From positions 25,736,895 to 25,800,894 of the forward strand of contig CM056385.1 of NCBI GenBank assembly GCA_029718625.1: 64,000 nt of DNA, written 5' to 3'. Below are positions 1 to 11,953 of the stretch, in pieces. How positions within the stretch are numbered: the first letter of the stretch is position 1; the number at the start of each line of letters is the position of its first letter. The DNA comes from Synaphobranchus kaupii (taxonomy: Eukaryota; Chordata; Actinopteri; Anguilliformes; Synaphobranchidae). The notes beneath the pieces are model-generated. The model worked only from the letters and a program-made list of their open reading frames with translations, searched no databases and was not told the DNA's origin. A program made the translations under genes and the position numbers.

Positions 1-1064
1 TTTTTCCTGTAGTGTAGAACGTTACCTGCGGGAAATCTTTTGGTAGTGGACAGCTAGATTTAGTTTTGTTTTCTGTAGTGCAATGAATGTAGGCTATAAT
101 CCATGTTGATTCGCTTCGTAGTAGCCTAGCTTGAATCTGCTTCCTGATGAGAAGCAGGAAGTAACGTTGGCGAACAAGCTTAATTGGACAACGCATTTTT
201 CCCAGGAATCTTAGCCAGAAAGAAAACAGTAGATACTACTAAGAAAGTACATCCCAGAGATTATTCTTCTTTTTATTATTATTATAATTAAAAGTGTTTG
301 CAGTAAGCTACATTATCAGCAGAGTAGCGTAGACTAGAGCCACATTCGGAGGCTATGAATCATATATGTTTGGGGAATTGGCAGAAGAAGCGGAAGAGGA
401 AGGAGAAAAAACAGCAAAATAACCAAAGTGTGGATGTGTGAAGTTGTATCTGAATGCTGTGTGGTTACATGAGGTCAGAACATACAGAAGTTAATGTTTT
501 TAAGGGCTGTGTGTCTATGGTCATTGTGGTTACTTCTGTCACAGCATATTAATAAATATGCTTTTAAATATGTTTTTTCTTCAAAGGGTTCTTGACAACT
601 CAACAGCAACTTGTCATCGACATCAGCTGTTCCCGTTTCCAATGATTAAAAATTATTTGTTGTTGAAATACACAGCCGGCAGATTTGTAACAATAGCTGC
701 GACATCACCGCATCAGTACCGTACAATTCAAGGGAAAGCAATACACATGATTCTCTCCACACATTTCCATGATGAAAGAGTGTGGGTAAATCAATCTCCC
801 TAGCAGAGCTGGATGAAGACCACAGCTTACTTCACTAAGCTGCAGAAAACGTCCAATAAATCAGTGCTTCGGGAAACAGGAGACCCGCGAGTCAGAAGCA
901 TTTCAGAGTAGAACAAATAAACTGAGCACATGATCATCTGCATGATCATAAACCTAGCTCAGGCGAGCGAATCAATTGAGCTGCATATCACATCATACAC
1001 ACTAGCTACTACAGGTTACCAGCTATTGCTGATGAGAGACATCTCTCTCCTCCAAACAGAACAA
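1..1064. other. Intronic or flanking DNA, nothing recognised
   Basis: AT-rich sequence downstream (on the minus strand) of the last teneurin exon seen here, so presumably intron. I see no exon, RNA gene or recognisable transposon. Short open frames here look random. Confidence 0.5.
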
Positions 1065-1901
1065 GCACTCCTGAAGTATGCTGTGTGGCTTGCAGGCACT
1101 CCTGAAGTATGCTGTGTGGCTCGCAGGCACTGCTGAAGTATGCTGTGTGGCGTGCAGGCACTCCTGAAGTATGCTGTGTGGCTTGCAGGGACTCCTGAAG
1201 TATGCTGTGTGGCTCGCAGGCACTGCTGAAGTATGCTGTGTGGCTCGCAGGCACTCCTGAAGTATGCTGTGTGGCTTGCAGGGACTCCTGAAGTATGCTG
1301 TGTGGCTCGCAGGCACTGCTGAAGTATGCTGTGTGGCGTGCAGGCACTCCTGAAGTATGCTGTGTGGCTTGCAGGGACTCCTGAAGTATGCTGTGTGGCT
1401 TGCAGGGACTCCTGAAGTATGCTGTGTGGCTCGCAGGCACTGCTGAAGTATGCTGTGTGGCTCGCAGGCACTCCTGAAGTATGCTGTGTGGCTTGCAGGC
1501 ACTCCTGAAGTATGCTGTGTGGCTTGCAGGCACTGCTGAAGTATGCTGTGTGGCTCGCAGGCACTCCTGAAGTATGCTGTGTGGCTTGCAGGCACTCCTG
1601 AAGTATGCTGTGTGGCTTGCAGGGACTCCTGAAGTATGCTGTGTGGCTCGCAGGGACTCCTTAAGTATGCTGTGTGGCTCGCAGGCACTGCTGAATTATG
1701 CTGTGTGGCTTGCAGGCACTCCTGAAGTATGCTGTGTGGCTTGCAGGCACTGCTGAAGTATGCTGTGTGGCTTGCAGGCACTCCTGAAGTATGCTGTGTG
1801 GCTTGCAGGCACTCCTGAAGTATGCTGTGTGGCTTGCAGGGACTCCTGAAGTATGCTGTGTGGCTCGCAGGCACTGCTGAAGTATGCTGTGTGGCTTACA
1901 G
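1065..1901. repeat. 31-bp minisatellite, 27 copies
   Basis: The unit reads GCACTCCTGAAGTATGCTGT followed by GTGGCTTGCAG and repeats from the first GCACTC to the last TTACAG. The span is 837 bp, exactly 27 x 31, so no net length change has accumulated. Variation is confined to a few positions (ctcctg/ctgctg, gcttg/gctcg/gcgtg, gcagg/gcagg-g). Because 31 is one more than a multiple of three and the unit has no stop on the minus strand, all three minus frames stay open with a 31-residue peptide period. I treat those frames as by-products of the repeat, not as genes. Confidence 0.97.
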
Positions 1902-3496
1902 TATGGAGAATGGTAGATAGTTAATAGCTTGTAGGCATGTGTGTAATTGGAGTGTGTGTATTCAGGTACAGTGCCATCTGCATGGCTTTGGATGACATAC
2001 CGATGACACCAGTGCACAGTAAGTAACTCTTAATGGGGAAAAAAGGGAAAAAAATACATGCATGTACATCCCGGGGCCTAAAAACCGATTAATAAATCAC
2101 TACTTTTACTTCAATAACTTTCATGTGAAGTTTGAAGAGGGGAAGAACAAAGGCGTTGCTTTACTGGATGGGTTTTTGTAATGGGTTCATTTACTGTAGT
2201 GAAATCTGAGCAGAGAGCACAACCGTCTTTTCTTTGCCCATTTAGTGTCAATTTCAGTCTTTAAAGCTTAAAGTATGTCCACAGTCAGTTACATAAATAT
2301 AGCCATGCAGACTTTTAAAGAGCATCAAAATCACGATAACCAATTCCCGTATCGTTTAATCCTCACATGTTCAAAGTCTTATGGCTTTGAACGGGAGAGG
2401 GAGTAGATAAGATACAGAAAGACTCGGAGAGCATCAAAAATAAAACCCTCACAGATTTACATAATATTTAAATAAATCTGACTTTAAGAGATGGGTCGAA
2501 ACGCAAGGACGCAAAGCAAATAAAAAGCGATACTCAAACGTAGACGTGGCATCAAGGGGCGGGTGTTTTTCTCTTTGCTTATGTGCAGGGATGTCTCCTC
2601 TCTATGACTCCTCAAGGTCTTTCTATGAACAGCTGCATCGAGGCAGCAGCCCTGTCTGACCCATGGCTCTATTGGTCTCCCAATCATCCCCGACACAGCT
2701 CTGAGGTCAATAACAGTTCACGGGCCATGGAGCAGTGGCAAGGCTGGTGCACAAATCAGATTAAAGGAAGATATTTGTGGGAGAAGTAAGTATCTTCTCA
2801 AAATCCAAAGTATCCCCAAAACGGGACTGTAGCATGACCCCCTAGTCCCTCCAAAATCTCTTTATAGACCACCAGGTGTACCATCAGGAGCGTGACAGAG
2901 AGGATTACTCTGCACTGAATTGGTGATGAAAAGATTGGAGCTAGATTTAACCAACAGTGGTTTAAAGGATGTGTCCTTCACTGGCTATGTCTGTCGTAAC
3001 TAAAACAAGTTTATTCTCTCATTGGAGCTTTCTGTCTATATGCAGTTTAATGTTGTCCAGAGCAACCAAAAACAAAAAAACAAAAGTGTCGCTGAATGTA
3101 GATTTTTTTTAAAATGTTGACATGGTATATTTGTACTTGTAACGTTATTTGAAAACATTATTTGGAAATAATTTTGATTGCCATTTCTGGTCATACTGAG
3201 TCTGCCTGTGTAAAAAAAATAGCAAAAACATTTTTTCCAAAAAGTAAATGGATAGCAAAACTATCAAAATCAATACTTCTTCCACCTGATATGTGAGCTA
3301 CTTTGAGCTTAGAAGCATTCTTTTTTCTCTTTGCTCTCCCGTTTAGACAGCCGTAACTATCTGACAGGTCTCCCTGCCAACCCTATCAATCAATGAGAGC
3401 TCTGCTACCATGCTGTTCCCCATCCTAACAAGTCCCACCCTCCCCCACCACCCACCAACAGCAGCCAGTTACTGTAAAAAGCCCAGCACACCCACA
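1902..3496. other. Intronic DNA between two minisatellites
   Basis: No exon or transposon recognised. The stretch 2583-2789 has a short open frame after a TTATGTGCAG acceptor-like site, but its product resembles nothing I know and lacks a teneurin match, so it is not called. Confidence 0.4.
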
Positions 3497-5627
3497 ACTT
3501 AAAACCGCACAGCACTTCCTCTCTTACAGACCAGTATCCTTAAAACCGCACAGCTCTTCCTCTTACAGACGAGTATCCTTAAAACCACACAGCTCTTCCT
3601 CTCTTACAGACCAGTATCCTTAAAAGCGCACAGCACTTCCTCTCTTACAGACCAGTATCCTTAAATCCACACAGCTCTTCCTCTCTTACAGACCAGTATC
3701 CTTAAAACCGCACAGCTCTCCTCTCTTACAGACCAGTATCCTTAAAACCACACAGCTCTTCCTCTCTTACAGACCAGAATCCTAAAATCCACACAGCTCT
3801 TCCTCTCTTACAGACCAGTATCCTTAAAACCACACAGCTCTTCCTCTCTTACAGACCAGTATCCTTAAATCCACACAGCTCTTCCTCTCTTACAGACCAG
3901 TATCCTTAAAACCGCACAGCACTTCCTCTCTTACAGACCAGTATCCTTAAAACCACACAGCTCTTCCTCTCTTACAGACCAGAATCCTTAAATCCGCACA
4001 ACTCTTCCTCTCTTACAGACCAGTATCCTTAAATCCGCACAACTCTTCCTCTCTTACAGACCAGTATCCTTAAAACCACACAGCTCTTCCTCTCTTACAG
4101 ACCAGAATCCTTAAAAGCACACAGCACTTCCTCTCTTACAGACCAGTATCCTTAAAACCGCACAGCTCTTCCTCTCTTACAGACCAGTATCCTTAAAACC
4201 ACACAGCACTTCCTCTCTTACAGACCAGTATCCTTAAAACCACACAGCTCTTCCTCTCTTACAGACCAGTATCCTTAAATCCACACAGCTCTTCCTCTCT
4301 TACAGACCAGTATCCTTAAAACCGCACAGCTCTTCCTCTCTTACAGACCAGTATCCTTAAAACCGCACAGCTCTTCCTCTCTTACAGACCAGTATCCTTA
4401 AAACCGCACAGCTCTTCCTCTCTTACAGACCAGTATCCTTAAAAGCGCACAGCACTTCCTCTCTTACAGACCAGTATCCTTAAAACCACACAGCTCTTCC
4501 TCTCTTACAGACCAGAATCCTTAAATCCGCACAACTCTTCCTCTCTTACAGACCAGTATCCTTAAAAGCGCACAGCACTTCCTCTCTTACAGACCAGTAT
4601 CCTTAAAACCACACAGCTTTTCCTCTCTTACAGACCAGTATCCTTAAAAGCGCACAGCTCTTCCTCTCTTACAGACCAGTATCCTTAAAACCACACAGCT
4701 CTTCCTCTCTTACAGACCAGTATCCTTAAATCCACACAGCTCTTCCTCTCTTACAGACCAGTATCCTTAAAACCACACAGCACTTCCTCTCTTACAGACC
4801 AGTATCCTTAAAACCACACAGCTCTTCCTCTCTTACAGACCAGTATCCTTAAATCCACACAGCTCTTCCTCTCTTACAGACCAGAATCCTTAAAACCACA
4901 CAGCTCTTCCTCTCTTACAGACCAGTATCCTTGAAACCACACAGCTCTTCCTCTCTTACAGACCAGTATCCTTAAAACCGCACACCTTTTCCTCTTACAG
5001 ACCAGTATCCTTAAAACCGCACAGCTCTTCCTCTCTTACAGACCAGTATCCTTAAAACCGCACAGCTCTTCCTCTCTTACAGACCAGTATCCTTAAAAGC
5101 ACACTGCTCTTCCTCTCTTAGAGACCAGTATCCTTAAAACCACACAGCTCTTCCTCTCTTACAGACCAGTATCCTTAAATCCACACAGCTCTTCCTCTCT
5201 TACAGACCAGTATCCTTAAAACCACACAGCTCTTCCTCTCTTACAGACCAGTATCCTTAAAACCACACAGCTCTTCCTCTCTTACAGACCAGTATCCTTA
5301 AAACCACACAGCTCTTCCTCTCTTACAGACCAGTATCCTTAAAACCGCACACCTTTTCCTCTCTTACAGACCAGTATCCTTAAAACCACACAGCTCTTCC
5401 TCTCTTACAAACCAGTATCCTTAAAACTGCACAGCTCTTCCTCTCTTACAGACCAGAATCCTTAAAACCGCACAGCTCTTCCTCTCTTACAGACCAGTAT
5501 CCTTAAAACCGCACAGCTCTTCCTCTCTTACAGACCAGTATCCTTAAAACCGCACACCTTTTCCTCTCTTACAGACCAGTATCCTTAAAACCACACAGCT
5601 CTTCCTCTCTTACAAACCAGTATCCTT
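3497..5627. repeat. 41-bp minisatellite, about 52 copies
   Basis: The unit runs CCTTAAAACCACACAGCTCT then TCCTCTCTTACAGACCAGTAT. About 2.13 kb of near-continuous copies differ by a few substitutions (aaaacc/aaatcc/aaaagc, cacag/gcaca, agctctt/agcactt) and a few short units of 37-39 bp. Each plus-strand copy contains a pyrimidine tract ending in TTACAG, which looks like a 3' splice site. The same site on the minus strand (the tenm3 sense strand) gives GTAAGAG, which looks like a 5' splice site. Confidence 0.97.
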
Positions 5628-6278
5628 GCAATCTCATCATAGAGTCTGCCTGCCTGATCTCCCACCCTAGGCCAGCTGGTTTATGCTGAGTATAGAAAGC
5701 TAGCTGTGGTTCGCTTGCTAGTTGTCATTTGTTTGCAGCACTACATGTGAATTCAGCGTCATGTCCCTGCCGTTCACTATATACAGGGTTGCTTACCTCC
5801 CCTATCTACAGTGGGGAGAACAGATTACTCAAAAGGGTCCGAACAACAGGAGCACCCAACACTTTCTGACTCCTTCTCAGCCCATGCTCTGAAACTCTAC
5901 CGTTGTACTTAAAGGGTAAATATGTTGGAAAAAAGTACAGTTCTGTAGAAATCATATGAGCAAATTTCTGGTTTAGAGAAGAAACTTTGCTTTCAGCTTT
6001 GGCCTACTTCTATTGTATACACAGAAAAGCCTGGGTGTGCTGCTGAGTCTCATGCCATTTGAGGATTATAGACAGAGTGCATGGTACTCTAAATGTGTAT
6101 TCTTCCATCCTGTACTTTACCTGCACGTGTTTTTCAAGTAAATCAGTGACACACAAGTGTACTAACAAGGTAAAGAGCTGATTCTTTGATTTTTATGATG
6201 AATGCTGACGTGATTTTGTCAACCGGTGTCCTCTTTCCATCTAACTTGTGTCAATAATTTATTTCCCAGCTGCTACAT

Positions 6279-6330
6279 TACATTACATTGCAGGCATTTA
6301 ACAGATGCTCTTATCCAAATCGACTTACAG
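6279..6330 (+). repeat. Dispersed teleost repeat fragment
   Basis: The motif CAGATGCTCTTATCCAAATC followed by GACTTACAG is the core of a very common fish interspersed repeat. A second, diverged copy is at 21311-21360. I do not assign it to a named SINE or LINE family. Confidence 0.5.
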
Positions 6331-7441
6331 AGCATTTCAAAATTTTTTTTGTTAAATGGTATCAATTTCTATAGCTGCATATATACTGAAGAAATGCAGG
6401 TGAAGTACCTTGATCTACACTGCAGCCCCATTCTGCAATGGAAGAATGTTTTACAAGAATTTGGGTAGAAAATAAATGTGTTTTATTTCATTGTTAGAAA
6501 CTTAACTGAGAAAATTAAACCAATTTATTGACAACTGAAATGCACCTAATATATAACTTATTCTGCTCTTATCAAGCCATGTACAGAGATATCTCTATGA
6601 CATGAATATGTGGCTACCCAATTGTCTTATTTACTGTATTTAGAAACATCAGTGCTATGATTAACTCAATAATAAGAGTTTACCATTTTGGAGTGGATAA
6701 TATAAAACTTCACAGGAAAAACATTAACATTGTTGATTATCTTCAAATGATCTTAACCAAATTTTTTAAATTTTGAAAACCACGTTCCATGTTCCCAAAG
6801 TTTAATAAACCCTTTTAATGTCCTCTAATATAGCGTATCTGTTTATCTGAGTACTGAGTATATAATGTGTTACATAGCTAACGGTGGCAGATATTAGTGT
6901 GTTCTTTCACAATTAATACACAAATATATACACTTCACTGTAAATTCTTCCATGGTAGTCATGCTCTCTGTATCTGGGAGAAGCAGTAATCTGTGTTTTT
7001 CAAGATTTGTTTTGGTCTTATATGTGCACAATTGCATGTGTGTGTATGTGAATTATTTTGAAAAAATACCAAAGAAAAATGGATCACAATGAACTTAGCT
7101 ACACAATGCTGTGTACACAAGGTGTGTGTGAAATTCATCTACTTTCCCTGTGTTACACCGAGAAATACTTCATATTTACGAGGGGTAGACCACAAGCTCA
7201 AACTAGGAAGAGTCTATGCTTGATTTATTATGACGTATATTCCTTTTGGTTGACTTTGCCGATTGAGATAAGCCTGTTTCTTCACAATCCTATGTAATTA
7301 AACTTTACATAAACGGCGCCAGACTTTCCTGATCTAATTGGGTAATTATGTATCGGAGGAGTGCTCACTCTTCAGCTGCAGTGTTACTAGAACAGGGTGC
7401 AGGTGCAAAAGCAGCAACTTTGGGGGTACAGCTGGTGATTC

Positions 7442-7480
7442 AAAAAAAAAAAAAGGGGGGGGGGGGGGGTGGGGCAGGGG
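7442..7480 (+). repeat. Poly(A)13 joined to poly(G)15
   Basis: Thirteen A are followed directly by fifteen G, then TGGGGCAGGGG. The G-rich part could form a G-quadruplex. Exact lengths are doubtful because long G runs elsewhere in this window also look over-called. Confidence 0.85.
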
Positions 7481-8175
7481 CAATCAGTTTTATGATTGCG
7501 TGATTGAGCAGGACCACAGCATATAGGAGATATTTTTGTTTGTATCTGCTTGAGATACAGAGCAGCATTTTCACCGTCGTCAATGGGAGTTTCCACTTCT
7601 GTACAATACTGGAAAAACTGTGGGCTGAGAAAATATCTTGCTTTGCCTAATACATCATTTTTTCCATCTCACTCATTTACATATGAACACTGAATCACAG
7701 GCAATACACAGGAAATATATCTGCCCTTACACAGAGCCTTAATCAGAAGAGAGTTGCACCTTTATTCATTACACTGCAGCTGAAGACAGATGCTGTAGGC
7801 AACTTAAGACACATGCATTCCCTGGTAATTCATTGTGAAAAGACATACCTGGAGATGATGGCGCCCGTGTGAAATCTGGAGCTCATTTGCATGGCACTCA
7901 GTCCCTTGGAATACATGATCCTGTTTAAGCAGCTGTGTAGAAAAACCCACAGCCCTGCTCCCACAGTCCCCAAACTTTCTCTCTCTCTCTCTTACCACTC
8001 TCTTTTTTTGCTCTCTCTCATTCTCGCTCTCTTAAATATTTTAATCTAATGCATACTGTGCCTCAGCGACAGGCTGATAGGCGTAGGCCAAATGAAAAGA
8101 TCCACGCTGGCAGTGGAGTCGGCTCCTGTGGGGAGACAGACAGACAAACGGACGGAGGGGGGCGGGGGGACGCAC

Positions 8176-8277
8176 CTTTTGCACACTCCGGTCCGAGGAA
8201 CCCGGTGAAACAGTGGCAGTGGCCTGAAACGCATTCCCCATTCCCATTGCAGTTGGTCGAGCATCCGTCCATAGTCT
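8176..8277 (-). CDS. tenm3: Teneurin-3 exon, EGF-like repeat 1
   Basis: This 102-bp exon encodes the first EGF-like repeat of a teneurin, a type II transmembrane adhesion protein that acts at synapses. The peptide contains MDGCSTNCNGNGEC, then VSGHCHC, then FTGFLGPEC: six cysteines in EGF spacing. The acceptor is ttacag followed by AGACTATGG. The donor is AAAAG followed by gtgcgt. The phase is 1 at both ends, so the exon joins in frame to the exon at 9634-9844. The wording is closest to vertebrate teneurin-3 (GNGEC-SGHCHC). Repeats 2 and 5 of teneurins carry the free cysteines used for dimerisation and are not in this window. Confidence is high for teneurin and good for paralogue 3. Confidence 0.95.
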
Positions 8278-9275
8278 CTGTAACAGGCGGGGAAAAAAGG
8301 CGCTTAATGACAGCCGGCACTGACGGCGGAGGCTCGTTGCTTTTTTGATGAAGCTGTTTCAAAGTCGTGAAAGGCAGCCAGTGATTAATTTATTCTTTGA
8401 CATGCCCCTGAAGAAATAAGCGTTGGTTTCTGTGAATACCGGCCCGTGCTTTTCTGTTGATTGTCCTCCAGGCAGTAATACGCTGTAGATTGGCTTAATG
8501 CCGCTGCACTGCAACTCACGGGAAATGGCACCTGTTTTCCAACAGCTCAGAAATGCTCTCAGAAACGCATGTCTTTTTCTCAGAATAAATCTCCAGCACT
8601 GACTTTGCCTCTGGCTCCCTCCTCTCTCGGAGTGAAAGTAAGAGGTGATTTTTTATGAAGAAATGATGCAGAGAGAAATGCAGTAAAAACAGGACAGAAA
8701 CAAATATTTCAGCAATTTAAAGGCACACCTTCTCTCCTGCATTTTTAATGAGAAAAATAAGAATATTTGAAAACTATTGTCAATATTTATAAATGACTGC
8801 ACATTGCCCCGATAAGAAATATAATGTATAGTATTTGTTAAGACGATGGTTGTGGTTTAGTGTTTTGTTAGAAGTGTATTTAACGGGGTAGTGAAACATT
8901 TTGCCTGTAAAATTCCAATCCATGTTAAGATAACCCTGCATCAAAAATCCATTAGTTCCAAGGCTCTCCCTGCGGCATATATAACTCAATATGTTAAAAA
9001 TAGAGAAGCCTTATCAGAACAGGATGAGCAGTGCATTGTGGGAAGTGCATGAGTAAATCCCACTCTTTCTCAGCATATGCTGATACAGATGGATGACCAA
9101 AGGGCAGTCAATTAAAGTGGACAGCCTTTGCTTGACACCCACAGCAGATTTATCATGCATTGGATTGTTCTAACTACAGCAGTGGTTTCCAAACTTTTTT
9201 GGTCAGGCCCGCTTTTGGTAATATGAATTTGTTTTCAACCACCCCCCTCCCTCCCTCCCTCCCTCCCACATGCAT

Positions 9276-9342
<67 letters not shown>

Positions 9343-9633
9343 GTTTGTGGCCTCCCCTTTTGGAAACCAATTCCCAAATGGCCTCTGACTTATGAGCCTG
9401 TGTCAAGAGTGCAGGTAAACCCATTCATTGCTCTACTATTGAGCTTATGTAGAGAGCAGCAGTCTGCTAATACTCTGCAAAGAAACCATGCATCTGTTAC
9501 AATCTATCTTTTTGGGACAACTAATGTTGTTCCTTCTGAATAATTCTATCTAGGCGGTATATCACATGGGACATTCCAGCTCTTACACTTATTTTACATG
9601 GTACAGTGCGGTACACTAACAGGTGTCATTTAC
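8278..9633. other. tenm3 intron, 1.36 kb
   Basis: Intron between the EGF1 exon and the preceding linker exon. Apart from the microsatellite at 9246-9342 I see no element. Stretches next to the EGF1 exon read as unique sequence. Confidence 0.75.
9246..9342. repeat. (CTCC)n then (GCAC)n microsatellite
   Basis: A (CTCC)n tract at 9246-9267 is followed by about 17 copies of GCAC up to 9342. The second part strictly alternates purine and pyrimidine and is CpG-dense, so it is a candidate for Z-DNA and for methylation. It lies inside a short tenm3 intron. Confidence 0.95.
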
Positions 9634-9844
9634 CGATGGCGGTGCTGAGGACGAACACCTGTTCCATTTTTTTCCCGTCGTTGTAGAAGGCCAGGTACCA
9701 TGTTCCTGGGTCCATGTACTCAATGAATCCGGTCTCCTGCAGAGAGCTGAGGATGAGATTCCGGGGAGCGGAACTGGAATCTTCCGGAGCCTTCACCTCC
9801 TGCTTAATCAGCTGTTTCCCATCAAGAAGCTTGACAAAATCAAA
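9634..9844 (-). CDS. tenm3: Teneurin-3 exon, extracellular linker before EGF1
   Basis: This 211-bp exon starts in phase 0 after ctccccag and ends in phase 1 at GCCATCG followed by gtaaat. On the minus strand it reads FDFVKLLDGKQLIKQ, later PRNLILSSLQETGFIEYMD, then GTWYLAFYNDGKKMEQVF and VLSTAI. The QETGFIEYMD and WYLAFYNDGK blocks are hallmark teneurin sequence between the membrane and the EGF array. There is no stop or frameshift, and the length fits the family exactly. It joins to 11745-11953 (ending THTQ) upstream and to the EGF1 exon downstream. Confidence 0.96.
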
Positions 9845-11744
9845 CTGGGGAGAGACAGTAGACAGACCGTGTGTGGAAGGAGGGGGAAAAGGAGAGCTGC
9901 CTTTAACCCGCTTTTAGAGAAAGAACAGGAACGCCTACGGTAAAATTAAAAAAAAATTGGAAAAATGAGGCGTCTTCCACAAGTGTTTAGTAATGAAATT
10001 AAAATCAGTGTTATATAATAACCTTTTCTTGAGAAGTTTTTAGCTTATATCTTTGTATCTGAGCTCTCTTTTAGGTCCAGCAAGTGAACGTATGAACTGC
10101 ATGACCTGTGACCAGCCTTCAGCTGCATAGCCTTGGAATGGCAGGCTTCTTCAGCATAATAGTTCTAAGGGAAAGGCGGACTGCTGCACTTCTCAACATC
10201 AGATTATGGGAGGGGGGGGGCTTTGTCACCCTCAGGCAGTATAATTGCTCTGATACACACTGCAGCATCCTCCTCCCTCCCCCTGGTCTGCAGACCGTGG
10301 ATAATTTTGTTTATAATTTAGTAAGTCACGGGGGAGTCGCTGTCAGTGCTGCTTTAGGGAGAAAAAACAAAACAAAACAAAACAAAGCAAAAAAAAAGAA
10401 AAAAAGAAAAACCCTGCAGAGTAAACCAGCGGCGGTTCCTGTGCCTCGGCAATCAGCGAGCGCAGAAGCAAATGCTTCTTGTAACCAAAATGGAAATGAC
10501 CGTTTGCTACCCCCGACCAACACCACCCCCACTATCTTCCTCCACGCTCCCCTTCTCTCTGCCGCAGACACAAAATCTCCTTGGAACCAGGACGAACACG
10601 GCGCACCACCCAGGGGGGTCAACGCAGATTAATGACTAAAGGGTCCTATTACAATTCATCAGGTAACGACTCGCGGCTTCGTCGGGACGTCAGAAGGGAC
10701 CCGCGGCAGATGAATCGGTGGTGGCGGGGGCTCTTGTTGACCCGTCGACCTGCTGAGAACTCCATCAGTGGTAATCACGTTCAAACCGGGTCTGGTCAAG
10801 GGGAACATACGTGTGTCTGCTTTGTGCAAACCCGCACCGGGGCGGGGCTCGGTCTTACAGACGAAAGCATGGGGATTCGAAACTAAAACTAGGAGGCTTG
10901 CCGTGTTGTGACTGTGCATTACAAGTGTAACAGAGGGACGACCAACACCCTGACCCAGCTAACGGAAACCTGCAATTAGCAGTAATTCATTCAGTTAAGC
11001 ATCTCCATGGATTTATGAACCTCTAAATAGAAATATTTATGCATATGAGCCTTTACTGAGAAACATTTAATTGAATTAAGACAGCTCATAATTTACTGAA
11101 CGATTAAAGTTGTTTATATTACAAAATGCTTATCGTGCTCAACAGGTGGTGTAAGAGCTTTGTATAAATAAGGGGAGATTTTATGGGCAAAACATCTTCA
11201 TAAGCATCTAATTACTTCCAATATATTCATTTAATAACGTATGGCTTTCAAAAGCAAATGTTCCCCATAACCAAAATGGGATTTGCTGTTCCCCAACCAA
11301 TCACCAAAGGAGTAAAAGTTTACTGTTGGAATGAGCTACAATAAACTTTAAGAATATATCAACAATGTACTAAACCGTGGCTTGGATCCAAACAACATGT
11401 GTCCATAAATGCAAGTGCTTGTTTTTCTCTTGAAAATCACAGGTGGCAAATCCTTTTTTTATGATAGCTGAACTCTCCACTTGCATTCGACTGTGACTCA
11501 GCAAAGGAATTATGCATATTAAGGAACTCAGACTTGTGTGTAATTCAGGGGACAATAAAACAGAGGCAGTTTTTTTCCACATTGACATTGCAACATTTCA
11601 CCAGTGTACATCACCTGGATCTTTTCATAAAGTGTTGCTAAAGCCTTTGTTTTGCCACAACAACCATAGACATGCATCGCATAGACAAGTCTCCTTTCAG
11701 GAGTAGAGCTAATACTGTTCATATGGCAGTGGAAAGATACATAC
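9845..11744. other. tenm3 intron, 1.9 kb, with a CpG-rich pocket
   Basis: Intron between two linker exons. Around 10430-10870 the sequence becomes GC- and CpG-rich (for example CGCGGCTTCGTCGGGACGTC) compared with its AT-rich surroundings. Nothing there reads as a teneurin exon or a known element. A poly(A)-like tract (AAAACAAAAC, AAAAAGAAA) precedes it at 10362-10412. Confidence 0.6.
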
Positions 11745-11953
11745 CTGGGTGTGAGTTGGCGGGATGTTTCTCCTCCCGTAGATGCCGAGTAGGGCATCAC
11801 GTGCCAGGGAAATGTTGAACTTGACGTACTCAGGGTGGTGGATGGTGATGTGGAAACGCCAGAAAAGCCCAGGGGGTATGATCTGAGTCACCTGGATGCC
11901 AATATCTACCTCTCCCCTGTCGATCACTCTCCCCCTCTGGAACACAGTTTTAT
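11745..11953 (-). CDS. tenm3: Teneurin-3 exon, proximal extracellular linker
   Basis: This 209-bp exon begins with the last two bases of a split Asp codon (phase 1) and ends in phase 0 at ACCCAG followed by gtatgt. It encodes KTVFQRGRVIDRGEVDIG, then IPPGLFWRFHITIHHPEY, FNISLARDALLGIYGRR and NIPPTHTQ. The IPPGLFWRF, FNISL and LGIYGRRNIPPTHTQ blocks match vertebrate teneurin-3. Asn-Ile-Ser is a likely N-glycosylation site. The acceptor ends gtgtgtag and has no pyrimidine run. It is preceded by about 110 nt of TG/CG repeat (see 11954-12063), an unusual context for a constitutive exon. Confidence 0.97.

Larger units (their letters stand above)
5628..8175. other. tenm3 intron after the EGF1 exon
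   Basis: Intronic by position on the minus strand. It contains a dispersed-repeat fragment near 6279-6330, a poly(A)/poly(G) junction at 7442-7474 and a short (CT)n tract near 7976-7992. No further EGF exon was found here, so EGF2 lies outside the window. Confidence 0.6.

Noticed and set aside
1016..2017. Long minus-strand frames rich in ASHTAYF and KPHSILQ
   Set aside because: They are read from the 31-bp tandem repeat in all three frames with the same period. No domain, splice sites or start context supports a gene.
2583..2789. Plus-strand frame after an acceptor-like TTATGTGCAG
   Set aside because: It has no recognisable domain and is only 68 codons. It does not match a teneurin exon and lies on the wrong strand.
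8049..8348. Plus-strand 99-codon frame over the EGF1 exon
   Set aside because: It is antisense to a clear teneurin exon with canonical splice sites; shadow frame.
9623..9943. Plus-strand frame over the linker exon
   Set aside because: The minus strand gives the conserved teneurin sequence with exact splice phases, so this is its complement.
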